Shown in pieces: positions 1-7,423 of a stretch of DNA of 32,014 nt (its first letter is position 1; every line of letters begins with the position of its first letter). Source of the stretch: Clostridium sp. CAG:964 (GTDB lineage: Bacteria > Bacillota > Clostridia > Oscillospirales > Acutalibacteraceae); NCBI GenBank assembly GCA_000435335.1, contig FR891341.1:7494-39507 (forward strand). The letters run 5' to 3'. A program made the translations under genes and the position numbers. The notes below the pieces were generated by a model that made no database searches, was not told the DNA's origin, and saw only the letters and a program-made list of their open reading frames with translations.

Positions 1-1
1 A

Positions 2-3000
2 AATTTCTCTGAGAACGGAAAGAGAGCAACTGCAACATTTACTATCCCAAAGCAGTTCCGAGGATATGTTTCCTTTACGGCTACCGATAAATCCGGTAAC
101 ACAAGCCAGCTTTTCAAGGATGAAAAGATTATCGTTGTTGATAATGTTGCCCCTGGGGTTAATGTTACTTATAACAATACAGATACTAAAAACGGTAATT
201 ATTATAAGTCTGACAGAACGGCAACAATAAGTATTAGCGCTGACAACTTTTTTAAGGATTACCTCTACACCCCAATTGATAATATAACCGGAAATGAAAA
301 CTACCTTGTAATTAAAGTTGGTAAAAAGCTAAACGGTAAAACGGATTACTCTTATACTTACAAACAGCCAGCCTTTGTAAAGGACGGGAATAATTATAAG
401 GCTACCGTTAAATTTAACGAGAATGCCGACTACACATTTGATATTAAGTATACAGACAAGTCGCATAATGTATATGATTCCTATGAGATGGATAAATTTA
501 CGATTGATAAGATGAAGCCGAAGGTGGATGTAACCTTTTCTGAGCCGACACACTCTAATGGCAATCAATACAGGGAAAACAGGACAGCTACCATAAAAAT
601 CGTTGAGCATAATTTTAATGCTAAGGATGTAGTTGCCACTGTAAAAGCTCGTAATTCGCAGGGAACAGTGTTTGACTATGCAAGTTATCTCAAGAATAAT
701 GCTAACTGGCAATCAAACGGCGATGTCCATACTGCAACCGTAACATTTAAAACAGAAGCACACTATACTTTCGATATAAAGTATACAGATCTCGCCGGCA
801 ATGTGTTTGATTCCTTTGATGCAGTTGACTTTACGATAGATAAAACTGCGCCGACTGCGATGGATATTAAGATAAACGATGTATCCGTGGCAGGTTCAAT
901 GAATACCTTCGCATTCAATAGGTTCTATCGTTCTGCCGTAACAGTAAGGCTTTCTGCAAACAGTGATATTAGCGGAGTGGAATCGTTCAAATATCAAAAG
1001 GTCGCAAATATTTCAAAATATAACGAAAAGGGTACTTGGGTCGATTATAATGATGTGACGGGAATTGTAGTATCACCAAGTGAGAGATTTGTTATTTATT
1101 TCCGGGCAGAAGATAAAGCCGGAAATGTTGCCATTATTCGCTCTACCGGCATCGTTGTTGATGACAAGCAGCCTAGTGGTGAAACAAAAGCCCCTGAAAT
1201 CGACATTATCCCTGCTGAACCTAACATAAACGGTTTTTATAACAGGAATGTAAGTGTAGATCTAAAAGTGGTTGATCCAAGATATTCCGGAAATATTGCT
1301 TCCGATGGTGGCTATTTCTCCGGTCTGAATAAAATTATATATACAATTAAGGCAACAGATACAAACGCAGTTGAAAACGGTGTTTTGTTTGATGTTTCAA
1401 GTGGCAAAACTGCAGGTGGTGTTCTCGATGCTGACAATTTAATTAGTAGTTGGACGGGCAAGATTACAATTGACGCTGCTAAATTCAACAGCAATAATGT
1501 TATAGTTGAAATTACGGCAATTGACAATGCCGGTAATGAACGTGTGACTACAAATGATAAGATAAATGAGCCTATCCAAATTGATGTTACACAGCCGAAA
1601 ATCAACATTTCTTATGATAACAACAATGTTGTTAGAGATTCTTCCTTTAAGGCGGAAAGAACTGCAAAAATTGTTGTTACCGAGCGTAATTTTAGGCCAG
1701 AGGATGTTGTAATCAAGATTACCAACACCGATGGGGTTATACCTGATGTGTCAAACTGGACAAAAACGAATGGAACAGGAAATTTAGATGATACTGAATG
1801 GACAGCGACCATTCCCTATACCGCTGATGGTGACTATACATTTGGCATAGACTACACAGACCTTGCCGGTAATAGGACCAGTGGTGTCGTGTATGCTGAT
1901 GGTACGACTGCACAGACGGAGTTCACCATTGATAAGACACCCCCAACTATCTCTATATCGTATGACAACAATTCAGCAATAAACGGTAATTATTACAAGG
2001 CTGACCGCACAGCGACGATTGTAGTTACGGAGCACAATTTCGATGACAAGTATGTAGATATTAAATTAAAAGCAACCAATGACGGCAAAAATGTTGATTT
2101 GCCAAAAGTTAGTGGATGGTCTTCGAATGGCGACAGGCATACCGCAACAATATCGTATAATAAAGATGCTCTTTATACTTTTGATATTGCTGTTAAGGAT
2201 AAAGTAGGTAATGCTTCCGCCAATTTCCCGGAACAGACTTTCTATGTTGATAAAACGGCCCCTACACTTAAAATTACAGGTGTTGCCGACCGTACGGCAA
2301 ATAGAGGTGATATCATTCCTGTTGTTTCATATTCCGATACAAACTATGATGACAGTCAGGTGAAAATTACACTGACTGGTGCTATCAGAAAAAATGTGGC
2401 ATTGGACGGTTCCTATGCTGATCAGCATAATGGTAAAGTATTCACCTTTAATAACTTTGCTAAGAAGGAGAGCGTAGATGATATTTATACTCTGACTGCA
2501 AAGCTAACGGATAAAGCCGGCAACTCAACAAAGAAAACTATTATGTTTTCCGCAAACCGCTTTGGTTCTACTTACGGTTTTGGCACTGCCACTGAAAAGC
2601 TTAACGGCACTTATGTTCAAGAAGCGGGAGATGTTGTAATGACCGAAACCAACGCTAATGAACTAAAAGATATCAAAGTCACGCTCTTTAAGAATAATGA
2701 TACAATTACGCTGAAAGAGGGCGATGATTATAGCATTGATGTTAAGGGCGGTAAAGGACAGTGGTATGAGTACACCTATACTGTTTTTGCTAAGAACTTT
2801 GTAGATGACGGTGTTTATAGATTGGCCTTCCACTCGGAGGATGCAGCGGGTAATATTGCGGAAAATACTCTAGATACAAAGGATAAGGAAATCAGCTTTG
2901 GTGTGGATAAAACTAAGCCAAATGTGGTAATTACTAATCTCGAAAAGGGCAGAACCTATCCTTTTGAAAACTTGACCGTATCTATGTCTGCGAACGACAA

Positions 3001-3340
3001 TCTGCTTTTAAAATCCATTGATATATACCTTGATGACTATGACAAGGCATATAAAACATGGACAGAAAAAGAAATAACAGATATTATCGCAAAAAAGGGT
3101 GATTTCACCTTTGATGTATCCGGCGATTCTACAAGGGCACATAAAGTTAAGGTGGTTTGTATTGATGCAGCAGGCAATAAAAATGTTGGAGAAGTTACAG
3201 ACTTCTATGTAACTACAAACTTATTTGTACGCTACTACAACAATAAAGTGTTATTCTTTGGCTCTATTAGCGGTGTTATATTGATTGCTGGCTTTGCTAT
3301 TGCTTTTGTAGTATTAAAGAGACAAAAGAAACAAGTGTAA
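2..3340 (+). CDS. Large surface protein with repeated Ig-like modules, membrane anchored (5' end outside window)
   Basis: The frame is open from base 2, so the gene starts before the window; 1112 residues are visible. The protein is a string of roughly 100-150-residue modules. Each opens with a strand like FTIDKTxPTxxISYDNN, then GNYYKADRTATI and a TEHNFD-type segment, and closes with YTFDIxYTDLAGN. At least seven module starts are visible, of which those near bases 160, 494, 1580 and 1930 are most alike. This pattern is typical of bacterial Ig-like repeat proteins exported to the cell surface. The end has a short spacer, one hydrophobic helix (FFGSISGVILIAGFAIAFVV) and a positive tail (LKRQKKQV), so it is probably anchored in the membrane. 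No LPXTG sorting motif is seen before the helix. A signal peptide and any N-terminal functional domain must lie upstream. Adhesion or cell-wall binding is inference; ligand unknown. Confidence 0.85.
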   Translation, partial: NFSENGKRATATFTIPKQFRGYVSFTATDKSGNTSQLFKDEKIIVVDNVAPGVNVTYNNTDTKNGNYYKSDRTATISISADNFFKDYLYTPIDNITGNENYLVIKVGKKLNGKTDYSYTYKQPAFVKDGNNYKATVKFNENADYTFDIKYTDKSHNVYDSYEMDKFTIDKMKPKVDVTFSEPTHSNGNQYRENRTATIKIVEHNFNAKDVVATVKARNSQGTVFDYASYLKNNANWQSNGDVHTATVTFKTEAHYTFDIKYTDLAGNVFDSFDAVDFTIDKTAPTAMDIKINDVSVAGSMNTFAFNRFYRSAVTVRLSANSDISGVESFKYQKVANISKYNEKGTWVDYNDVTGIVVSPSERFVIYFRAEDKAGNVAIIRSTGIVVDDKQPSGETKAPEIDIIPAEPNINGFYNRNVSVDLKVVDPRYSGNIASDGGYFSGLNKIIYTIKATDTNAVENGVLFDVSSGKTAGGVLDADNLISSWTGKITIDAAKFNSNNVIVEITAIDNAGNERVTTNDKINEPIQIDVTQPKINISYDNNNVVRDSSFKAERTAKIVVTERNFRPEDVVIKITNTDGVIPDVSNWTKTNGTGNLDDTEWTATIPYTADGDYTFGIDYTDLAGNRTSGVVYADGTTAQTEFTIDKTPPTISISYDNNSAINGNYYKADRTATIVVTEHNFDDKYVDIKLKATNDGKNVDLPKVSGWSSNGDRHTATISYNKDALYTFDIAVKDKVGNASANFPEQTFYVDKTAPTLKITGVADRTANRGDIIPVVSYSDTNYDDSQVKITLTGAIRKNVALDGSYADQHNGKVFTFNNFAKKESVDDIYTLTAKLTDKAGNSTKKTIMFSANRFGSTYGFGTATEKLNGTYVQEAGDVVMTETNANELKDIKVTLFKNNDTITLKEGDDYSIDVKGGKGQWYEYTYTVFAKNFVDDGVYRLAFHSEDAAGNIAENTLDTKDKEISFGVDKTKPNVVITNLEKGRTYPFENLTVSMSANDNLLLKSIDIYLDDYDKAYKTWTEKEITDIIAKKGDFTFDVSGDSTRAHKVKVVCIDAAGNKNVGEVTDFYVTTNLFVRYYNNKVLFFGSISGVILIAGFAIAFVVLKRQKKQV

Positions 3341-3448
3341 TAACACTCCATAGTCAGAGCATTCAACTTATACTGAAACCATTGAGCTTTAATAACTGTC
3401 AAACCAATAGGGTGTTTTAAAAAGGAATTTACAAGATACAAAAATTAA
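3341..3448. other. Unassigned spacer between surface protein and IS remnants
   Basis: No gene, promoter or convincing terminator is seen. The sequence may be a further eroded part of the IS66 element that becomes recognisable just downstream, but I could not align it to the transposase with confidence. Confidence 0.4.
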
Positions 3449-3449
3449 A

Positions 3450-3655
3450 AGGTTTTGTTTAATAATATCAAAGCGATGCTACCGGAAGTGCTGTAATGTA
3501 CAGCATAGTAGAAACAGCAAATGAGATAACCTTAATCCATTTAAGTATCTAACATACAATTTTTCAAAACTTCCTAATCTGAAAGACAATGAAACAGTCG
3601 ACATTTTGTTGCCGTGGAATGTTCCTGAGGAATTCAAAGCCCAAAACTATATATT
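3450..3655 (+). pseudogene. Remnant of IS66-family transposase, C-terminal part
   Basis: Two frames together recover the C-terminal end of an IS66 transposase. One frame from 3472 reads DATGSAVMYSIVETA, matching the family's SNTPRGAxASAxxYSIxETA block. A frameshift then leads to a second frame from about 3539 reading PFKYLTYNFSKLPNLKD and ETVDILLPWNVPEEFKAQN, matching the family's NPFKYLTYLFexLPN...LLPW ending. A further frameshift near 3470 separates LFNN from the first block. Everything upstream, including the catalytic domain, is missing, so it cannot be active. The similarity is recalled from the family's known C-terminus, not from a search. Confidence 0.8.
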
Positions 3656-3670
3656 CAAAATTTATCAAAA

Positions 3671-3706
3671 ATCCTGCAAGAAGCTAATTTTAGACTCTTG
3701 CAGGAT
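3671..3706 (+). terminator. Hairpin with perfect 10-bp stem between the two IS remnants
   Basis: ATCCTGCAAG at 3671-3680 pairs perfectly with CTTGCAGGAT at 3697-3706 across a 16-base loop, and a short T-rich stretch (ttagttcttt) follows. It could be a weak intrinsic terminator or a palindrome belonging to the end of the IS66 element. Confidence 0.45.
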
Positions 3707-3719
3707 TTAGTTCTTTAGG

Positions 3720-4450
3720 CTCTGTGTCAATAGTTTGGGTAAAACCGTAAAAGAAAAAAATGTGATAAAATGATGTGACCCGATAAAAAAAGAGAAGTAA
3801 CTTCAAAAATGGTATAATGAATTTAACCACAAAAACATTACCAAGAAAGAAGTACTTCTCACGAATATGATAACACAAGAAGCTAAGAAAAAGCAAGCAG
3901 TAGTAAAATATGCAATAAAAAAGGAAAGAGCGAAGCAAACCGAAAATATAACATAAGTTTATCAAGTGTAAAACGCTGGTGTAAAAGGTACGATGGTACA
4001 TGTCAATCTTTGGTGAATAGATTACGTCGCCCTTATAGTTATCCCAAAAGGCATACACTAAAAGAAGAAACACAAATAAAGAACTCATCTAAAAAAACAC
4101 TTTCAGAGATACAGTTGGGACGGAGTATACAGTGATCTTTTGAGAAAGGGATACAAACGGAGCTTCTCTGGAATGGAAAAAGGATGGGACTTGCCGCACA
4201 AAAAGAAAGGCAGAACACACAGGAGATATCCCGAGCTACTGGCTACCCGGAGAAAAGGTGAAGATAGATGTCAAAGAAGTGCCGTATAACTGACTGAGGG
4301 GTTCTGTATTAAGGGACGGAAAGAAGCTATATCAATGGACGGCTATAGATGAATGTACACGAATGAGATTTGTATATGGTTTTGAAGAGCATACGCCCGA
4401 GAATTCCGTAAAATTTATTGCAATATTACGACTATTAGTTTGGTACAGAG
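3720..4450 (+). mobile_element. Decayed IS481-type insertion sequence, probable extent
   Basis: This is the stretch around the broken transposase. The left edge has CTCTGTGTCAATAGT (3720-3734), and the reverse complement of the right edge begins CTCTGTACCAAACTAATAGT (4450-4431). These share CTCTGT and a similar CAA...TAGT continuation and may be imperfect terminal inverted repeats. The span of about 730 bases is shorter than an intact element would need, so the 3' part of the transposase has been lost. The ends are a tentative call. Confidence 0.5.
3867..4437 (+). pseudogene. Degenerate IS481-type transposase
   Basis: The ATG at 3867 starts a frame reading MITQEAKKKQAVVKYAIKK, typical of the helix-turn-helix start of IS481-like transposases. 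A frameshift leads to NISLSSVKRWCKRYDGTCQS, the second helix-turn-helix region. Further frameshifts lead to YSWDGVYSDLLRKGYKRS. The integrase core begins with GEKVKIDVKEVPYN, followed by an in-frame TGA near 4290, and continues with LYQWTAIDECTR and FVYGFEEHTPENSVKF. The first catalytic Asp (in IDVK) is present. The rest of the DDE core is absent, as the sequence ends near the position where the second Asp would follow. At least three frameshifts, one stop and a 3' truncation make it a clear pseudogene. Confidence 0.85.
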
Positions 4451-4505
4451 GCAATAAATATTACTGCTTTTTATGATTTTTTACTGATTTTAGGCTTAAT
4501 TGTAA

Positions 4506-4534
4506 TTGACAAATCAAGCCGGTTATGATAAAAT
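4506..4534 (+). promoter_or_regulatory. Sigma-A type promoter of rpsO
   Basis: TTGACA at 4506-4511 and TAAAAT at 4529-4534 are separated by exactly 17 bases, about 115 bases upstream of the rpsO start. The -35 box matches consensus perfectly and the -10 box at five of six positions. It lies just downstream of the IS481 remnant. Confidence 0.75.
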
Positions 4535-4547
4535 ACTCAAAGTGCCC

Positions 4548-4608
4548 CAACCACGGTTTTTGGAGTAAGCCTGTAACAGGATTTATCACCTTCCTTTAAC
4601 TGTGATTG
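4548..4608 (+). promoter_or_regulatory. Structured 5' leader of rpsO, candidate S15 autoregulatory element
   Basis: CAACCACGGTT (4548-4558) can pair with AACTGTGATTG (4598-4608) with one mismatch and one G-U pair. It encloses a small hairpin, CCTG/CAGG, near 4570-4580. The transcript from the promoter at 4506-4534 would contain this stem. Ribosomal protein S15 represses its own mRNA by binding leader structures in several bacterial groups, so autoregulation is a reasonable inference. I cannot match it to a specific known leader class. Confidence 0.4.
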
Positions 4609-4651
4609 ACCGAATACAATGGGCATAATACTGAAAAAGAGGTGAATGTAA

Positions 4652-4915
4652 ATGCTAAAGACAGAGAAAGAGGCAATCATTAAGGAGTATGCAACTCACG
4701 AGGGCGATACAGGTTCTCCTGAGGTTCAAATCGCTTTGCTTACAAAGAGAATTAACGATTTGACTGAGCACCTAAAGGTTCACAAAAAGGACCATCACTC
4801 CAGAAGAGGTCTGCTAAAGATGGTAGGTCAGAGAAGAAACCTTCTAAACTACCTGACTAAGGTTGACATTGAGAGATACCGTTCTATTATTGCAAGACTT
4901 GGTATCCGTAAATAA
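4652..4915 (+). CDS. rpsO: 30S ribosomal protein S15
   Basis: This 87-residue protein has the normal length of S15. It carries the family signature GDTGSPEVQIALLTKRINDL, then HLKVHKKDHHSRRGLL and GQRRNLLNYL, which form the helices that contact 16S rRNA helices 20-22 and bind early in assembly of the 30S platform. The start ATG follows the ribosome binding site AGAGGTG at a normal distance. The gene has its own promoter and a leader with pairing potential. pnp follows on the same strand about 180 bases downstream, the classic rpsO-pnp arrangement. There is nothing odd in the coding sequence. Confidence 0.97.
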   Translation: MLKTEKEAIIKEYATHEGDTGSPEVQIALLTKRINDLTEHLKVHKKDHHSRRGLLKMVGQRRNLLNYLTKVDIERYRSIIARLGIRK

Positions 4916-4930
4916 TTATTGCTTATTGTG

Positions 4931-4962
4931 GGGCAGACAGCTTAATATGAGGCAGTCTGCCC
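4931..4962 (+). terminator. Hairpin after rpsO
   Basis: GGGCAGAC (4931-4938) pairs perfectly with GTCTGCCC (4955-4962) over a 16-base loop. The downstream tract is only weakly T-rich, so partial termination or an RNA-processing or stability hairpin is as likely as full termination. Confidence 0.6.
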
Positions 4963-4979
4963 TGTATTGTATAAACATA

Positions 4980-5071
4980 TTTACAGGATTTCTACTTGGT
5001 TTAGCAGTGAAACGACCTTTTATTGACTGTATAAAAGGTGGTTTTATTGCTAAGCGGTATAATCCTGTAAA
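4980..5071 (+). promoter_or_regulatory. Structured leader of pnp, two nested helices
   Basis: TTTACAGGATT (4980-4990) is perfectly complementary to AATCCTGTAAA (5061-5071). Inside this 11-bp outer stem sits a second hairpin, with 5010-5023 pairing with 5031-5044 over 14 positions with a single mismatch and a 7-base loop. The structure ends about a dozen bases before the AGGAG ribosome binding site of pnp. In Escherichia coli a long leader hairpin cut by RNase III is the target of PNPase autoregulation; this could be an analogous element. A TATAAT at 5058-5063 lies in the distal arm but has no good -35 box. Confidence 0.5.
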
Positions 5072-5095
5072 AATAAATTTATTAGGAGAAAGACT

Positions 5096-7258
5096 ATGTT
5101 TGAAAATTTTAGAGTTTTTGAAACTGAGTTTGCAGGCAGACCTTTGGTTGTAGAAACAGGTAAGATAGCACAGCTTGCAAACGGTGCCTGCTTGGTTCGT
5201 TATGGCGAAACAGTAGTAAATGTAGCGGTAACAGGTGCCGCAAAGCCAAGAGAGGGAATCGACTTTTTCCCGCTTTCGGTAGATTTTGAAGAAAAAATGT
5301 ATGCCGTAGGTAAAATTCCGGGCTCTTACTTAAAGAGAGAGGGCAGACCGTCCGATAAGGCTGTTCTTGTATCAAGAGTTATTGACAGGCCGATTCGTCC
5401 TTTGTTCCCAAAGGATATGAGAAACGATGTTTCTGTTGTTTGTACAGTAATGTCGGTTGACCCTGACTGCTCACCGGAGATTACAGCTATGGTTGGTACT
5501 TCTATAGCACTTTCAATTTCTGATATTCCATGGAACGGCCCTATTTCAGGTGTTTCAGTCGGCTTGGTAGACGGCAAATTTGTTATTAACCCTAACAAGG
5601 AGGAAAGAGCCAAGTCTAAAATGGCTGTTACAGTTGCTTCCACAGACAGCAGAATTGCTATGATAGAGGCAGGTGCCGACAGAGTATCCGACGAGGATAT
5701 GTACGAGGGTATTATGGCAGGTCATAAGGCTAACCAGCATATTATTGAATTTATTAAGGGTATTCAAAAGGAAATCGGCAAAGAGAAATTCTCTTATCCA
5801 AGCAACGAGCCTGACCACGAAATGTTCGAGAAGATTTTTGAGTTTGTTGAGGACGACCTAAAGGTTGCACTTGATACAGACGATAAAACAGTAAGAGATG
5901 CAAGGCTTGTTCCTATTTACGAGGCTGTTCATGCTAAGTTTGATGAGGAATATCCTGAGCAGGCAGAAAAGATTGACGAGTGTATGTACAAGTCGCAAAA
6001 GACTATAGTACGCCGTTGGCTGCTTGACGAGCAGAAGAGAGTTGACGGCAGAGGTATGAACGATATTCGTCCTCTTGCTTCCGAGGTTGGCATTCTGCCT
6101 AGAACACACGGCTCAGGTCTGTTTACAAGAGGTCAGACACAGGTACTGACAGTTGCTACACTTGGCCCTATAAGCGACCAGCAGATTTTAGACGGTATTG
6201 ACGACGAGGAAACAAAGAGATACATTCACCACTATAATTTCCCTTCATACTCTGTAGGCGAAACAAGACCAAGCAGAGGCCCTGGCAGAAGAGAAATCGG
6301 TCACGGTGCTTTAGCTGAAAGAGCTCTTGTTCCTGTTATTCCTCCGGTTGAGGAGTTCCCATATGCTCTAAGACTTGTTTCAGAGGTTGTATCCTCTAAC
6401 GGTTCTACATCTCAGGGCTCTATATGCGGTTCAACACTTGCTCTTATGGACGCCGGTGTACCTATTAAGGAGCCTGTAGCAGGTATTTCCTGCGGACTTA
6501 TTACCGAGGGCGACCGTTGGATGACAATGGTAGATATTCAGGGCCTTGAGGACTTCTTCGGTGATATGGACTTTAAGGTAGCAGGTACTCACGACGGCAT
6601 TACAGCTATTCAGATGGACCTTAAAATTTCAGGTCTTACACCTGAAATGATTAAGGAGGCTCTTGCTAAAACACACAAGGCAAGAAATTATATTCTTGAC
6701 GAGGTTATGCTAAAGGCTATTCCTGAACCAAGAGCAGAGCTGTCTAAGTATGCTCCTAAAATGCTTACAACAACTATTCCTGTTGACAAAATCAGCGAGG
6801 TTATAGGTAAGAGCGGTAAGGTTATTAAGGAAATTCAGGCTGAATGCGAAGTTAAAATTGACATTACAGAAGAGGGTAATGTGTTCATAAGCGGTATTGA
6901 TACAGAAAACTGTAAGCGTGCCCTTAATATAGTAGAAACTATTGCTAAAGACCCGGAGCCGGGTGCTATCTACAAGGGTAAGGTTACACGCCTTATGGAT
7001 TTCGGTGCATTTGTTGAAATTGCACCGGGCAAAGAGGGCTTGTGCCACATTTCTCAGCTTGATGTTAAGCGTACCGAAAAGGTTGAGGATGTAGTAAATG
7101 TAGGCGATGTTATTCTTGTAAAGGTTCTTGAAATTGACGATAAGGGCAGACTGAATCTGTCCAGAAGAGAAGCTTTAATTGAGGTTGAGGGGCTTACACC
7201 TGAAAATAATGTTCAGCAGTCTCATTCCAGAAATAACAGACATAACGGCAGAAGATAA
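5096..7258 (+). CDS. pnp: Polyribonucleotide nucleotidyltransferase (PNPase)
   Basis: This 720-residue protein is PNPase, the phosphate-dependent 3'-to-5' exoribonuclease of mRNA decay. Its layout is the standard one: first RNase PH domain (about 1-140), helical linker, second RNase PH domain (about 310-540), KH domain with GKSG at 571-574, and S1 domain (about 623-692, VTRLMDFGAFVEI...GLCHISQL). The catalytic block QGLEDFFGDMDFK supplies D486, D492 and K494, the positions of the metal and catalytic residues in the E. coli enzyme. The segment GSTSQGSICGSTLALMDAGV is the phosphate-binding and active-site loop. The ATG has AGGAG 7 bases upstream. It follows rpsO and is preceded by a leader with extensive pairing potential. 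The gene appears intact and functional. Confidence 0.97.
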   Translation: MFENFRVFETEFAGRPLVVETGKIAQLANGACLVRYGETVVNVAVTGAAKPREGIDFFPLSVDFEEKMYAVGKIPGSYLKREGRPSDKAVLVSRVIDRPIRPLFPKDMRNDVSVVCTVMSVDPDCSPEITAMVGTSIALSISDIPWNGPISGVSVGLVDGKFVINPNKEERAKSKMAVTVASTDSRIAMIEAGADRVSDEDMYEGIMAGHKANQHIIEFIKGIQKEIGKEKFSYPSNEPDHEMFEKIFEFVEDDLKVALDTDDKTVRDARLVPIYEAVHAKFDEEYPEQAEKIDECMYKSQKTIVRRWLLDEQKRVDGRGMNDIRPLASEVGILPRTHGSGLFTRGQTQVLTVATLGPISDQQILDGIDDEETKRYIHHYNFPSYSVGETRPSRGPGRREIGHGALAERALVPVIPPVEEFPYALRLVSEVVSSNGSTSQGSICGSTLALMDAGVPIKEPVAGISCGLITEGDRWMTMVDIQGLEDFFGDMDFKVAGTHDGITAIQMDLKISGLTPEMIKEALAKTHKARNYILDEVMLKAIPEPRAELSKYAPKMLTTTIPVDKISEVIGKSGKVIKEIQAECEVKIDITEEGNVFISGIDTENCKRALNIVETIAKDPEPGAIYKGKVTRLMDFGAFVEIAPGKEGLCHISQLDVKRTEKVEDVVNVGDVILVKVLEIDDKGRLNLSRREALIEVEGLTPENNVQQSHSRNNRHNGRR

Positions 7259-7274
7259 TTATTCTTGTTTATAT

Positions 7275-7308
7275 ACAGGGTTGTGCGGCTTTCATCGGAC
7301 AACCCTGT
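7275..7308 (+). terminator. Intrinsic terminator after pnp
   Basis: ACAGGGTTGT (7275-7284) pairs perfectly with ACAACCCTGT (7299-7308) over a 14-base loop, followed by a short TTTT run. It closes the rpsO-pnp unit. Confidence 0.8.
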
Positions 7309-7423
7309 TTTGCATATATAATTACATTAAAATTACAGTTTTAAATTACAATTGAAAAAAGACGGAATATATGTTATACCTGTCTTATAAATGAGCAGAG
7401 GCTTCAAAAGGAGGATATATGGT

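Noticed and set aside
3690..4088. Minus-strand open frame of 132 codons
   Set aside because: It is antisense to the decayed IS481 transposase; its composition (Phe, Leu, Tyr) reflects complementing an A-rich coding strand.
5058..5063. TATAAT as the pnp promoter -10 box
   Set aside because: No acceptable -35 box lies 16-18 bases upstream (TTGACT at 5023 is 29 bases away), so I did not list it as a promoter.
4863..5153. Plus-strand open frame between rpsO and pnp
   Set aside because: It overlaps both neighbours, lacks a ribosome binding site, and the region is better explained by leader hairpins.
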